Positions 17,689-30,042 of a stretch of 64,000 bases of DNA are shown piece by piece. How positions within the stretch are numbered: the first letter of the stretch is position 1; each line of letters starts with the position of its first letter. This DNA comes from Roseimicrobium gellanilyticum. Its GTDB lineage: Bacteria > Verrucomicrobiota > Verrucomicrobiia > Verrucomicrobiales > Verrucomicrobiaceae. Location: assembly GCF_003315205.1 (NCBI RefSeq), contig NZ_QNRR01000003.1, positions 62,001 to 126,000 on the forward strand, in the 5' to 3' direction. Made by a program: the position numbers and the translations under genes. The notes under the pieces were generated by a model that was not told the DNA's origin, searched no databases, and worked only from the letters and a program-made list of their open reading frames with translations.

Positions 17689-18699
17689 TCACAATCCATT
17701 GTAGATCGTCGAGGGAACCATTTTCAAGGTTCCGGCGGCCCCACGACGTTCCAGGGAGAAGGCGGAAGGAATCACAGTAGCCCCCTTGTCCGTGTTCCCC
17801 TGTCCGACCTGCTTCCAACCCGCAGTGAACGAACCGACGGCATTTGTGTAGTAGTATTGCCCCCACCCTCCCGTGCCGTTGGGCAGCCACAGGACGTCAC
17901 CCGTCGTTTCCGACCCACGCAGCACATAGTTATGCAGACCGCTATTGCTGAGCGTGGATCCTACCGGGTAATTCGTATTCACATCAGTATACACCCCGCT
18001 CGATGAGTTGACTGCATAAAAGAACGTGGGGCTCGCCCTCAAGGCTCCCGCGAACTTGATGCTCAGATCAGTGAAGTGGTTCCTCTGGATCCAGATGCCA
18101 TCGACGTGATAGATGGGAATCGTGGCGGCATTGGCTGTCGTGTTTCCGATTTCACGCCAGCCGCTCACCGCACTGGAGTAGAAAACGTACCGATAATTTC
18201 CGGCACCATCGGGAATGTACACGAGATCCGCATTACCTGTCCAGGTGGTGGCTGGGCTGGGCTTGAGCCCGGCCTGATTTGCCGTGCCAAAGAGCGTGGC
18301 CGCATTGTGCGCCGCACGCACCACGTACGTATCCCCCACTGCGGAGAGGGCTGACAGATTGTCCTCCGTTGTGAGCACGCGCTGCGCGACGCTCGCTATC
18401 GGACTCGCCACCCCTCGATTGGTGCCACTCATAATCTCCACCCAGAGATTGCCATGCCCCGCCAGCGCGACAAGGAAGTCCACGTTGTTGTCCGTGATTG
18501 AGTTCGCAGCCTCAGCATCAATTTTCCCAGACGCCAGGATGGGCCGGACAAAGTTGACCCCGACAAGCGATGTCGTCCAGGCGCGCGCCGTGACCGAGTG
18601 AAAGCCTGCCAGTCTGGAGTTGGTATTGGCAGGAACTTGCCCGGAAGCGACAGTGGCGCACGCGAGGGCAGCGGAAGCGATGAGGTGCAGTTTATTCAT
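17689..18699 (-). CDS. Secreted TIGR02597-like protein with duplicated C-terminal motif
   Basis: The 336-residue protein starts with a signal peptide (MNKLHLIASAALACATVASGQ). It resembles the verrucomicrobial TIGR02597 family: an N-terminal 'FHSVTARAWTTSLVGVNFVRP', a segment of the type 'HGNLWVEIMSGTNRGVAS', then 'LSALSAVGDTYVVRAAHNAATLFG'. Two related segments follow, 'ADLVYIPDGAGNYRYVFYSS' with 'GWREIG', and 'GDVLWLPNGTGGWGQYYYTN' with 'GWKQVG', so the C-terminal half looks internally duplicated. The function of the family is unknown. It lies divergently from the DUF1800 gene. The assignment is by remembered sequence character, not by a search. Confidence 0.65.
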   Translation of the reverse strand: MNKLHLIASAALACATVASGQVPANTNSRLAGFHSVTARAWTTSLVGVNFVRPILASGKIDAEAANSITDNNVDFLVALAGHGNLWVEIMSGTNRGVASPIASVAQRVLTTEDNLSALSAVGDTYVVRAAHNAATLFGTANQAGLKPSPATTWTGNADLVYIPDGAGNYRYVFYSSAVSGWREIGNTTANAATIPIYHVDGIWIQRNHFTDLSIKFAGALRASPTFFYAVNSSSGVYTDVNTNYPVGSTLSNSGLHNYVLRGSETTGDVLWLPNGTGGWGQYYYTNAVGSFTAGWKQVGQGNTDKGATVIPSAFSLERRGAAGTLKMVPSTIYNGL

Positions 18700-18890
18700 A
18701 ATATTAGAATAAAGCTGCCGCGAAGAATAACGGGTTATGCAACAGCGCGTCCATCACAAAACCATGCATCATTCTTCACTTAGAATGCGCTAAGCAGATT
18801 GCTGATTGATGGACTTTCACAAAGTTGTCAGCCTCGGCGCAAATTGGCTCCGCCGCCTGTTGAAGCAAACAAAGCAAAACAAAAAGCGTC

Positions 18891-21800
18891 ATGACTCGCC
18901 CCTCACTCTCCGGTTTATTGGGTGTCACTACGGCCTTGGGACTGGCCGTTTCCTCCGTGCAAGCCTCCACGGATTTCAACAACGATGGGTACGACGACGT
19001 CTGGCAGCATCGCTTCTCCGTCACGGTATCGAGTTTCCCTCTTGCCAGCGACTATGATGGTGACGGATACACCAACCAGGCGGAGAGCGTCGCGGGCACC
19101 GACCCACGAAACTCCCTCGACTGCCTGAACATCACCGACGCAGTCCTTTCCGGGTCCAACATCCAGCTGTCACTCAAGACGCTCACCGGGAAATTGTACA
19201 CCTTGGAGAGCAGTGCCGCGCCAAACGGGCCAACGTGGACAGCAGAAGGAAGTGCAATCACAGGCAATGGGTCCACACAGACGTTCACCGTAGCCTCAGG
19301 CACGGGCTCGAAGTACTACCGTGTGCGGGCCGCAGACAAGGACACAGACGGCGATGGTGTGTCTGATTGGGCAGAAGCATTGATGGGAACCAATCCCTCT
19401 CTGGCGAACTCACCGAGCAATGCCTCGGGAGGCGTTGCCAGCGACAGTGAAGTCATCCGCAGTATGATGTCTTTTACGACGAGCGTGATCACCGCCAACG
19501 CGTACGAGAAGGAAAGCATCAATGCCCGCATCCGGCTCACCAGAACCTACGGCACGATGCCGCTGACGTTGAGCATGACCGGGTCGGGAAACACGGTGGC
19601 TACAAAAGGCTCCGCCGATCCAAGCGACTACACCTTCAAGAATGGATCTGGAGCGGCGATCTCCAGCACCTTCACCGTTCCCAGCGGAGCGACGACCTTC
19701 GATCTGCAGGTGGTCCCGGTATTGGATAGCCTGAACGAGGTACCCGAAATGCGACGCTTCACTTTCCGGCGGATTTCCGGCAGCGTGACTACACCAATTG
19801 GCGCCACCCAGTCGATTCACGTCCGCGATGCCACCAACACAGCCGCGAACCGAAGGCTGTTCGTCGCCTATCTGGGCCGTGAAGGAGGCGCCATCACCAC
19901 TGCCACCGGTCTGGCCACGCTGCTGCTCAATGGAGACAACACCGTGGGTGAGGTGAACTCCACCTTCAGCAACCTGACCTCCGCCCAGAGTGCCTCACAC
20001 CTGCATGCCGCACCAGCCACGGATTCACAGGCGAGTGGCCCGATTGTGGAAAGCCTGCCTCTGGGCCAGGTCACAAGCCACCTCTATGACGTGCAGGCGG
20101 AAGCGGTGGCCTCATGGGCAACCGACCAGGCGGCACTCAACGCGTTATTCAGCGGCTATATCTATATCAACGTCCACACCTCCAACTACGGCAGCGGTGA
20201 GATCCGCGGGAACCTCACCTTGAGTTCCGGTTCCACGGAGCCGCCCACACCGCCTGCTCCGCCGACCTACGGAAGCCCACAGTGGCCAGCCCTTGCGGGT
20301 GCGGAGTTGGATCGGGACATTGTGCGCTTCTTGAGCCAGGCGACGTTCGGCGCCACACCGGAAAGCATCCAGGAGGTGAAGAGCCTTATCGCAGCCAATG
20401 GAAACAACGCCATCTCAGGCTACACCGCCTGGATCAACCGGCAGATGAACCTGACGCAGACCCCGTCACCCTCGCTGACAAAGCTGGTGCAGGCTGCCGA
20501 TATTGAGGAATTCATCCTGCGCAATAACAAGCCCATCAATGCGGGCAATGATCCGCAGTTCGGAGGTTCATCCTTCTCGTGGAATGGCACGAGCCGCACC
20601 TGGGTGGCCAGCACGATCCACAACAACAACTACCCCGTGCAGAACAACCGGCGCCGCGAGTGGTGGACACTGGTGCTCCAGAGCCAGGACCAGCTCCGCC
20701 AGCGCATGGCCCTTGCCCTCAGTGAAATCGTGGTGGTCTCCGAGAACGACGGCACGGTACGCAACTATCACTACGGCCTCTCCCAATACTGGGACATGCT
20801 CGCCCAAAATGCCTTTGGCAACTACCGCACCATTCTTGAGGAGGTGACCTACCACCCCATCATGGGCATCTATCTGAGCCACCTGAAGAATCAGAAGGCC
20901 ACAGGCACCATCAGCCCGGATGAGAACTATGCGCGTGAAATCATGCAGCTCTTCTCCATCGGCCTGGTGCAACGCCACCTTGATGGAAGCCTCAAGCTTG
21001 GCACCAATGGACTGCCCGTCTCCACCTATGACCAGACAGACATCACTGAGCTGGCCCGGGTGATGACCGGCCTGAGCTTTGGCCAGCGTCACGCGAGCGT
21101 CACCGGCACGCCCACCTACCCCAACCCCTCCACCCAGCAGATTGGGACTCTCGGGGATAATACCAGCTTCTTCCAGGGAAACGGGGTCCGCTTCTGGCAG
21201 GGACAGTGGATGAACCGCATGAAGATGTTTGACGCGTACCACGACTTCAACGCCAAGGTGCTGTTCAACGGAAAGATTGGCCAGAAGAACATCCCGGCAC
21301 GCACCAACAACACCACTCCGGAATCTGAAGGCAATGCAGACGTGACGGATGCGCTGAACGCACTGGCAGGCAATCCTTCGGCGAGCTCGTATGACGGCCA
21401 CCCCAATACGCCGGTGTTCATCGCGCGCCTGTTGATTCAGCGATTCACCACGTCGAATCCCAGCTCGGGCTACCTCCATCGCGTCGCCACCAAGTACAAA
21501 GATACGAAGGGAAATCTCGGTGAAGTCATCAAGAGCATCTTGCTGGACTATGAGGCCCGGACTCTTTCCATTGCGGAGAATACTGTCACCGCCGGCAAGG
21601 GCAAGGAGCCCATCCTTCACTTCGCAGCGATGATGCGCGCCCTGAAGTGCTACACCGGAACGCCGCTCGTGAATCTGACGACCATGCCCGTCACTTTCAC
21701 GACCACCCAATCCCCGATAACCACTCCCTATGAGATGGCGGAGTACAGCAAGTTCCCGGCGAATTCCGTACGGTTCAGGTTCTTCGACACGCAGTCATCC

Positions 21801-22526
21801 GTCATGCAGTCACCGCAACGTCCACCGAGTGTCTTCAACTGGTTCCTGCCGGATTATGTGGTCCCGGGTCCGCTGGCGGCAGCCGGACTGGTAGCGCCGG
21901 AGCTGCAGGTGGCCACCGAATCCAATGTGGTGAACGTGATCAACGCGCACTACAATATCATCTTCGCCTCCTATCCACCCACGGCGAAGTCCGGCCGAGG
22001 CCTGGATGACTATGTGAATATCTCGCAATACCAGACGGGAGCCGGGGTGCAGCTGGCGGTGCCGCAATACGGCGTGGACAAGGGTTACTTCTCGGCCACG
22101 CAATTCAACACGGCGACCGGCCAGCCCAATGATATCAACAACCAGAAGGACAACCTCATTCCCAAGTGGGACGAATGGATCGCGCTCTACACCACGACCT
22201 ACACGACCACGCTCACTGCACAGTACGCGCCAAATCCGGTGCCTGCCACCCCCGGCACCACCCAGAAGCAGGCCGCTCACGCGGAAGCGGTGAAGGTCAT
22301 TGTGGACCAATGTGACGCCCTCCTGTCCTCGGGCTATCTGAAGGCAAAATTCGGCAGCAGCGCGTCGGCCAATCCGCGGAAGGCCATCATCGATGGGCTG
22401 AACCTCATCGCCGCCAACAATCGTCACACCTCTGATGCGACGAACTTCACCAATGATGCGCGAACCCGGTGCCGGAACGCCCTCTACCTGGTGGTTACCA
22501 CCCCGCAGGCCCTCGTCCTCAAATAA
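18891..22526 (+). CDS. Secreted TSP3/CHRD/DUF1800 multidomain protein
   Basis: The 1211-residue protein starts MTRPSLSGLLGVTTALGLAV, a signal peptide. Acidic calcium-binding repeats of thrombospondin type 3 or dockerin kind follow ('DFNNDGYDDVW', 'DYDGDGYTNQAES', 'DKDTDGDGVSDWAEALMGTN'), and then a Calx-beta-like stretch (about 180-310). A CHRD domain runs from about 321 to 445 ('SHLHAAP', 'YINVHTSNYGSGEIRGNL'). DUF1800 fills residues about 470-1205, with 'NYAREIMQLFSIGLVQRH' near residue 680. DUF1800 is very often encoded directly before DUF1501, as here (32 bp gap). Both are secreted, with unknown activity. The CHRD and calcium repeats suggest an extracellular or surface-bound role. Confidence 0.9.
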   Translation: MTRPSLSGLLGVTTALGLAVSSVQASTDFNNDGYDDVWQHRFSVTVSSFPLASDYDGDGYTNQAESVAGTDPRNSLDCLNITDAVLSGSNIQLSLKTLTGKLYTLESSAAPNGPTWTAEGSAITGNGSTQTFTVASGTGSKYYRVRAADKDTDGDGVSDWAEALMGTNPSLANSPSNASGGVASDSEVIRSMMSFTTSVITANAYEKESINARIRLTRTYGTMPLTLSMTGSGNTVATKGSADPSDYTFKNGSGAAISSTFTVPSGATTFDLQVVPVLDSLNEVPEMRRFTFRRISGSVTTPIGATQSIHVRDATNTAANRRLFVAYLGREGGAITTATGLATLLLNGDNTVGEVNSTFSNLTSAQSASHLHAAPATDSQASGPIVESLPLGQVTSHLYDVQAEAVASWATDQAALNALFSGYIYINVHTSNYGSGEIRGNLTLSSGSTEPPTPPAPPTYGSPQWPALAGAELDRDIVRFLSQATFGATPESIQEVKSLIAANGNNAISGYTAWINRQMNLTQTPSPSLTKLVQAADIEEFILRNNKPINAGNDPQFGGSSFSWNGTSRTWVASTIHNNNYPVQNNRRREWWTLVLQSQDQLRQRMALALSEIVVVSENDGTVRNYHYGLSQYWDMLAQNAFGNYRTILEEVTYHPIMGIYLSHLKNQKATGTISPDENYAREIMQLFSIGLVQRHLDGSLKLGTNGLPVSTYDQTDITELARVMTGLSFGQRHASVTGTPTYPNPSTQQIGTLGDNTSFFQGNGVRFWQGQWMNRMKMFDAYHDFNAKVLFNGKIGQKNIPARTNNTTPESEGNADVTDALNALAGNPSASSYDGHPNTPVFIARLLIQRFTTSNPSSGYLHRVATKYKDTKGNLGEVIKSILLDYEARTLSIAENTVTAGKGKEPILHFAAMMRALKCYTGTPLVNLTTMPVTFTTTQSPITTPYEMAEYSKFPANSVRFRFFDTQSSVMQSPQRPPSVFNWFLPDYVVPGPLAAAGLVAPELQVATESNVVNVINAHYNIIFASYPPTAKSGRGLDDYVNISQYQTGAGVQLAVPQYGVDKGYFSATQFNTATGQPNDINNQKDNLIPKWDEWIALYTTTYTTTLTAQYAPNPVPATPGTTQKQAAHAEAVKVIVDQCDALLSSGYLKAKFGSSASANPRKAIIDGLNLIAANNRHTSDATNFTNDARTRCRNALYLVVTTPQALVLK

Positions 22527-22558
22527 CCATCACTCCGCACCCCTCACCTCTTCTTCGT

Positions 22559-24187
22559 ATGAACCTCGTCTTTCGTCGTAAGAACGGTCCCAGCCGCCGT
22601 CAGTTCCTTGTGCAAACCGGCTGCTCCGCGATGGGTATCACCAGCATGGTGAATACCCTGGCGCATCTCAAGCTGATGCAGGGCGCGCTGAATGCCCAGA
22701 GTCCGGGTAGTGGCTACCGTGCGCTGGTATGCGTGTTCCTGAATGGAGGCAATGACTCCAACAACATGCTCATTCCCTACAGCGGCACCGCGCGTACGGA
22801 CTACCAGAATGGCCGTGGTATGCTCACCATTCCCACGAACAATGCGAATGCTGCACTGAACGTGCTCCCCATCAATGCCACCAATGTCGCCGCCTGCGAT
22901 CCACTGGGAGGATATCTGGGCACCTTTGGAGTGCATCCCAAGCTGACCCACATCAAGACGCTATTCGATGCGGGGGACGCCGCTTTCATCTCGGGGGTGG
23001 GCACCCTGACCTATCCCGGCATTACTCGTGCGTCCTACCCCACGGCCCCGAAGCCGCCCCAGCTCTACTCCCACTCGGACCAGCAAGTGCAGTGGCAGAG
23101 CTCGATTCCTGACCGTCCCTTCACGAGCGGATGGGGCGGCCGCATTGCGGACCTGCTCGATCCTGTCCATAATCCCAGCAGTGGCAATGCGTCCATGTCT
23201 GTCTCCATCGCCGGGGTGAACAGCTTCCAGGTGAGCCCCACCGGTGTGGTTGCGCCCTATGTGATGACCAGCAGCGGTGTCGTCAGCTTCGCCGGCTATG
23301 GCACCAACTACGCCAGCGCAGTCACCAATCCCGGCATCCTCTTCCAGGCCAGCAACTACAAGACCGGTGAGCAGGGACGTCGCCTGCAGGCGTTCGAGAA
23401 CATCCTGCAGATGACCCACGCGAGCCTCATGGAGAATGCCTACAATGGCGTGGCCATGAATGCACGCATGACGGAAGGCATGGTGGGCTCTGCCCTGCAG
23501 GTCACGGCGGGCTCCACGTCCACCACCTCGACGCTGGACTCCTATTTCACCAATGCCTTTGCCGGGTCAGGCTACAATGTGAACAACGACTTCACCAACC
23601 AGATGAAGCTGGTGGCACGGCTCATCGCAGGTCGTGCCGCGCTGGGGAACAACCGGCAGATATTCTTCGTTCAGCAAGGTGGATACGACACGCACATCGC
23701 CCAAATTCCTTCGGGTAGCAACACCGCCGGTCACACCGGCCTGATGAACAATCTCAACTGCACGCTCAAAGGCTTCGCAGATGCGCTCAAGGGAGCAGAG
23801 GTGGGCAATATGTGGGACAACGTCACCGCCTTCACCGCGTCCGACTTCACACGCACCTTTACCGCAAACAAGACGGACGCCACCGCGGGGAGTGACCACG
23901 CGTGGGGCGGACACGCCCTGGTGATGGGTGGCTCCGTGAAAGGAGCCCGTGTCTACGGTAAATTCCCCGTGCTGAAACTCGGCAATAGTGGCGACCCAAA
24001 CACCATCGACGCCACCGGCAGCAGTGGCCGCTGGATTCCCAGCATCTCAGTGGATCAATATGCCTCCGTGCTTGCCCGCTGGCTGGGCGTGGGTGATTCC
24101 GCCCTGGACGACATCTTCCCGAACCTCAGCCGGTTTGTGACGATTCCGAACATCATCTCAGGAAACATGGACTTCCTCAGCGCCTGA
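22559..24187 (+). CDS. DUF1501 family secreted protein (Tat-type signal)
   Basis: The start is placed at the ATG at 22559 (MNLVFRRKNGPSRRQFLVQTG) because a Tat-like 'SRRQFLV' leader follows directly; a frame extending to 22469 overlaps DUF1800. The 542-residue product has the DUF1501 hallmarks 'LVCVFLNGGNDSNNMLIPY', 'NRQIFFVQQGGYDTHIAQ' and 'TASDFTRTFTANK' with 'SDHAWGGHALVMGG'. DUF1501 proteins share an alkaline-phosphatase/sulfatase-like fold; the Asp and His residues in these motifs fit metal ligands. It follows DUF1800 in one transcription unit, and Tat export implies folding before translocation, possibly with a bound metal. Confidence 0.92.
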   Translation: MNLVFRRKNGPSRRQFLVQTGCSAMGITSMVNTLAHLKLMQGALNAQSPGSGYRALVCVFLNGGNDSNNMLIPYSGTARTDYQNGRGMLTIPTNNANAALNVLPINATNVAACDPLGGYLGTFGVHPKLTHIKTLFDAGDAAFISGVGTLTYPGITRASYPTAPKPPQLYSHSDQQVQWQSSIPDRPFTSGWGGRIADLLDPVHNPSSGNASMSVSIAGVNSFQVSPTGVVAPYVMTSSGVVSFAGYGTNYASAVTNPGILFQASNYKTGEQGRRLQAFENILQMTHASLMENAYNGVAMNARMTEGMVGSALQVTAGSTSTTSTLDSYFTNAFAGSGYNVNNDFTNQMKLVARLIAGRAALGNNRQIFFVQQGGYDTHIAQIPSGSNTAGHTGLMNNLNCTLKGFADALKGAEVGNMWDNVTAFTASDFTRTFTANKTDATAGSDHAWGGHALVMGGSVKGARVYGKFPVLKLGNSGDPNTIDATGSSGRWIPSISVDQYASVLARWLGVGDSALDDIFPNLSRFVTIPNIISGNMDFLSA

Positions 24188-24193
24188 CCCCTG

Positions 24194-24280
24194 CCGCACG
24201 GAGGGGATTTCGTGCGGACAGGAGTTGCGGTCTGTTGAATTGGAACTTCCCTCGTCGGGATGGTGCGGCCTCGTGCCGCA
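24194..24280. terminator. Two hairpins in a convergent gene junction
   Basis: CCGCAC/GTGCGG (24194-24217) and TGCGGC/GCCGCA (24264-24280) form 6-bp stems between the convergent DUF1501 and FAD-oxidoreductase genes. Neither has a long T-run, so they are candidate bidirectional terminators only. Confidence 0.35.
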
Positions 24281-26344
<2,064 letters not shown>

Positions 26345-26527
26345 TCCCACCACAAGGCAGATGAGAACATTCCTTGTCAAGCCGGAGAGTCTCTACGCAC
26401 GCTTCTTATTCAGGGCGATGACAGGATCCACTTACGATTACGACACCTTGAAACGTCCCGGTCAGTAGTCACGTCTTATCCCAATCCCATTTTCTCCCAA
26501 TCGGTTCCGATTCACACCCCGCACGCC

Positions 26528-27472
26528 ATGCCCATCCATGTTGACTCCTGCTCCCGTCGTCATTTCCTGAGCACCTCCGCCCTGCTGGGCGGCGGCCTGT
26601 TGACACGCTTCTCTTTGGGAGCGGCTGCGGATGGCGACCCTGAATCCTACGCGCTCCTCTCAGACACCCACATCTCCGCTGACCCTGCAAAGGTCCTGCG
26701 TGAAACCCATCTCTGCGACAACCTGAAGGCAGTCGTGGCTGAGGTGAAGGGCAGGCCCAAACGCGCAGCCGCTGTGTTCCTGAGCGGAGACGCGGCACTG
26801 AATGACGGACAGCCAGGCGACTACGAGCAGCTCCTCACACAACTCTCACCCCTGCTGGGTGAAGGAGCCCCGCCTCTTCACATCGGCCTGGGCAACCACG
26901 ATGATCGCGCCAACTTCCGTGCCATCGTGAAGCCACGGGGCCCTGCCACCATCGAAAGCAAGCACGTGGCCCTGGTGGAGGGACGTGACGTGAACTGGTT
27001 CCTGGTGGACACACTCCGCTTCACCAACAAGGTCGAAGGCGAACTGGGCGAAGAACAGCGCCAGTGGCTGAACGCCGCCCTGAAGGCGCACGCGGACAAG
27101 CCAGCAATCGTGGTGGGCCATCACAATCCCCAGTTCCCACCCGCAGCGCAGGCTGAAAATGCAGAGGCCACCCAGGTAAAGCATACCGGCATCGTGGACA
27201 CCGAACTCTTTGTGTCCCTGCTCGAATCCCATCGCCACGTGAAGGCCTACATCTACGGGCACACGCACAACTGGTCACACCAGCGACGCGAGTCAGGCCT
27301 GCACTTCATCAACCTGCCACCCGTTGCCTACGTGTTCGACAAGGCCCGGCCGAATGGCTGGGTCGAAGTGACCACGACTCCAGGCAAAGCCGTCTTCAAA
27401 CTGCACGCGCTGAGCAAGACGCATCCCGAAGAAGGCGCCACAGTGGAGCTGGCGCTGGGACCAACCAGCTAA
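26528..27472 (+). CDS. Calcineurin-like metallophosphoesterase, Tat-exported
   Basis: The 314-residue product begins with a Tat-type leader 'CSRRHFLSTSALLGGGLL'. The metallophosphoesterase motifs are all present: 'LLSDTHIS' (Asp-x-His), 'FLSGDAALNDG' (Gly-Asp), 'GLGNHDDR' (Gly-Asn-His-Asp), 'VVGHHNPQF' and 'YGHTHNW' (Gly-His-x-His). A short C-terminal beta region follows. It should be a periplasmic binuclear metal phosphoesterase; the substrate is unknown. It is divergent from the FAD oxidoreductase and ends five bases before the convergent symporter gene. Confidence 0.93.
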   Translation: MPIHVDSCSRRHFLSTSALLGGGLLTRFSLGAAADGDPESYALLSDTHISADPAKVLRETHLCDNLKAVVAEVKGRPKRAAAVFLSGDAALNDGQPGDYEQLLTQLSPLLGEGAPPLHIGLGNHDDRANFRAIVKPRGPATIESKHVALVEGRDVNWFLVDTLRFTNKVEGELGEEQRQWLNAALKAHADKPAIVVGHHNPQFPPAAQAENAEATQVKHTGIVDTELFVSLLESHRHVKAYIYGHTHNWSHQRRESGLHFINLPPVAYVFDKARPNGWVEVTTTPGKAVFKLHALSKTHPEEGATVELALGPTS

Positions 27473-27477
27473 AGACT

Positions 27478-28854
27478 CTACACGCCTTCCGTCGAGGATC
27501 CGCTCCCCTTCGCTGCCCCATCCCCATTTTCACCGAGCGGAGCGGCATTGGCCTCGCGCTTGTGCAGTAGCACTGCTTTCAGCTGTTCACCCGTCACTTC
27601 ATTTTCCCAACGGCTGATGGCGACGGTCGCGACGCCATTTCCCACGAGGTTCGTGAGCGCACGGCATTCACTCATGAAGCGGTCAATGCCAACGAGCAAT
27701 GCGAGTGAGGCCATGGGCACCGTGGGCACTGCGGAGAGTGTGGCGGCCAGTGTGATGAACCCGGCACCCGTGACACCGCTGGCACCCTTGGAGGAAATCA
27801 TGGCCACCAGCAACAGGCTGATTTGCTGGCCAACGCTCAGCGGGGTGTTCGTGGCCTGTGCGAGGAAGATGGCCGCCATGGTCATGTAGATATTCGTCCC
27901 ATCCAGATTGAAGCTGTACCCAGTGGGTATCACAAAACCAACCGTGGACTCGGCGCAGCCCAGGCGCCGCATCTTCTCCATCATGCCCGGCAGCGCTGTT
28001 TCCGATGAGCTGGTACCGAGGACCAAAAGCAACTCCTCCTTGATGAAGGCAATGAATCGGAAAATAGAAAAGCCACACCACCATGCGATGGAGCCGAGGA
28101 CCACGATGACAAACACGATGGCCGTGGTGTAAAAAGCCATCATCAGGGAGAAGAGCTTCTGCAGAGAGCCGATGCCGTGACTCCCCACCGTATAGGCCAT
28201 GGCTCCGAAGGCGGCGAGCGGCGCCACCTTCACAATGATGTGCATGATGCCGAAGAAAATCTTCTCCCCATGGGCAAGCGCCCGGAGAATGGGCCGTCCT
28301 TTCTCACCAAGAGCGGCCACCGCAAAAGCGGTGAGAGTGGCAACCAGCAGCACCTGTAGCAAATCTCCGCTCGCGAACGCATCAAAGTACGAACGCGGAA
28401 TCATGTTCAGGAAAAAGTCCGTGGTGGAGGCCGCGTGCGAAGCCTTCTCCGCGTAGCCCTGGCCGACACTCGCGTCCAGTTTGGTCACATCGATGTTGAA
28501 TCCCGCGCCGGGCTTCCAGACGTTCACCACCAGCAGGCCGATCAAGAGAGCGATGGTAGAGACGACCTCAAAGTAGACGAGTGCCTTCACCCCGATGCGC
28601 CCGAGCCTTTTCAGGTCTCCCATGGAGGCGACACCGTGGACGACGGTGCAGAAGATGATGGGTGCGATGATCATCTTCACCAGCTTGATGAAGCCATCGC
28701 CAAGCGGCTTCAGCGCCTTGCCGGATTCCGGGAAGAAATAGCCGGTGAGAATCCCCAGGAACACTCCAAGCAACACCTGGATATACAGAATCCGGTACCA
28801 CGGCTTGCGAGGTGGCACGGTGGCGTTTGGGGCGGGTGCAGAGATGGCGTTCAT
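27478..28854 (-). CDS. Dicarboxylate/amino acid:cation symporter (DctA/GltP type)
   Basis: The start is the ATG at 28854 ([15 protein letters not shown]), giving 458 residues, the usual length of DAACS transporters. Eight hydrophobic segments and two re-entrant loops are expected. Family motifs are clear: '[20 protein letters not shown]', '[14 protein letters not shown]' (hairpin 1, serine-rich), '[20 protein letters not shown]' (TM7 with the NMDGT-like NLDGT) and '[19 protein letters not shown]' (hairpin 2). The sequence is closest in feel to DctA, which imports C4-dicarboxylates with protons or sodium in the inner membrane. No dicarboxylate sensor lies nearby. Confidence 0.93.
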   Translation of the reverse strand: MNAISAPAPNATVPPRKPWYRILYIQVLLGVFLGILTGYFFPESGKALKPLGDGFIKLVKMIIAPIIFCTVVHGVASMGDLKRLGRIGVKALVYFEVVSTIALLIGLLVVNVWKPGAGFNIDVTKLDASVGQGYAEKASHAASTTDFFLNMIPRSYFDAFASGDLLQVLLVATLTAFAVAALGEKGRPILRALAHGEKIFFGIMHIIVKVAPLAAFGAMAYTVGSHGIGSLQKLFSLMMAFYTTAIVFVIVVLGSIAWWCGFSIFRFIAFIKEELLLVLGTSSSETALPGMMEKMRRLGCAESTVGFVIPTGYSFNLDGTNIYMTMAAIFLAQATNTPLSVGQQISLLLVAMISSKGASGVTGAGFITLAATLSAVPTVPMASLALLVGIDRFMSECRALTNLVGNGVATVAISRWENEVTGEQLKAVLLHKREANAAPLGENGDGAAKGSGSSTEGV

Positions 28855-29009
28855 TTGCGGGCGCCAGCGATAGCAGGTCTGGATTCTTCGCGCAATCAAT
28901 GCCTCAGGCCTGCTTCAGACTTCCGGCGCGGACCCGGAACCACCTCCTTCCGTAGGACCAAAGACTCATGGCAGTGCCGGGCTCTCTGGGGTAATGCCCC
29001 CTGCACCTT

Positions 29010-30014
29010 ATGAAGCTCCTGTCTCGCGGTCTGTACTGGGTCCTGCGCGTGCTCCTGGCGCTGGTCGCCATCGTTGCCATCCTGTGGGTCACAGGCGCGC
29101 TCTTCTATGATTCTCCGTGGCCCGCGCTGCGCAAGCCGCTGGCCATCATTTGGTTCCTCGGCGCGGTGGTGGCATGGTTCTGGATTCGGCCCAGAATGAT
29201 TTCACGCGTGGTGGTGCTGGTTGCCATGGCCGCAGTGCTGGGATGGTGGCTGACACTCCAGCCTCGCGATGATCGCGACTGGCAGGAATACATGTCCCAG
29301 GCCCCCTGGGCGGAGGTGCATGGCGACGTCATCATCCTGCACAACTTCCGCCATACAGCGTACCGCACGTACACGGACTACACACCCCACTGGGAGACCC
29401 GCACGGTGAACCTGGCCAAACTCACGGGCATCGACATTGGCATGGATTACTGGGGCTCCGAATGGATTGCCCACCCCGTGGTGAGCTTTCAGTTTTCCGA
29501 TACTCTACCCGTGGCCTTTTCCATCGAGACCCGCCGGGAGAAGCCGGAGGGCTACTCCGCCATTGGAGGGCTCTACCGGCAGTATGAGCTGCTCTATGTG
29601 GTGGGAGATGAGCGCGACCTCTTCGGCATCCGCGCCATCCACAGTCCGAAGAACACGATGTACCTCTACCGCACGAAGACGACGCCTGAAAAGGCACGCG
29701 AGCGCTTCATGGAATACATCAATGCGATGAACAAGCTCAAGGAGCATCCACGCTGGTACAATGCCGCAACCACGAACTGTACCACCACAGTGCGCACCCA
29801 GCGCCCCATGACGAACCGCACTCCCTGGGACTGGCGCATCCTCTTCAACGGCAAGCTGGACGAGATGATGTATGAACAGAACGCCATCGCCACGGATGGC
29901 CTTCCCTTCCCCGAGCTGAAGAAGAGCGCCGCGATCAACGAGGCCGCACGCGCTGTGGGAGACAGTCCGGAGTTCTCACGACTCATCCGGGAATCAAGAC
30001 CAGGCTTTCAATGA
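29010..30014 (+). CDS. DUF4105-type membrane protein
   Basis: The 334-residue protein has three N-terminal hydrophobic segments (about 8-90), then a soluble domain with DUF4105 features: 'VVSFQFSDTLPVAFSIETRR', 'YELLYVVGDERDLFGIRA' and the conserved 'AATTNCTTTVRTQ', where the Asn-Cys-Thr is thought to be an active-site-like motif. DUF4105 has been suggested to resemble papain-like or NlpC-related enzymes, but no activity is proven. It is divergent from the symporter gene and convergent with the next gene. Confidence 0.8.
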   Translation: MKLLSRGLYWVLRVLLALVAIVAILWVTGALFYDSPWPALRKPLAIIWFLGAVVAWFWIRPRMISRVVVLVAMAAVLGWWLTLQPRDDRDWQEYMSQAPWAEVHGDVIILHNFRHTAYRTYTDYTPHWETRTVNLAKLTGIDIGMDYWGSEWIAHPVVSFQFSDTLPVAFSIETRREKPEGYSAIGGLYRQYELLYVVGDERDLFGIRAIHSPKNTMYLYRTKTTPEKARERFMEYINAMNKLKEHPRWYNAATTNCTTTVRTQRPMTNRTPWDWRILFNGKLDEMMYEQNAIATDGLPFPELKKSAAINEAARAVGDSPEFSRLIRESRPGFQ

Positions 30015-30042
30015 AGGCGGGTGTTGCGCGGGAGCAGCGTCA

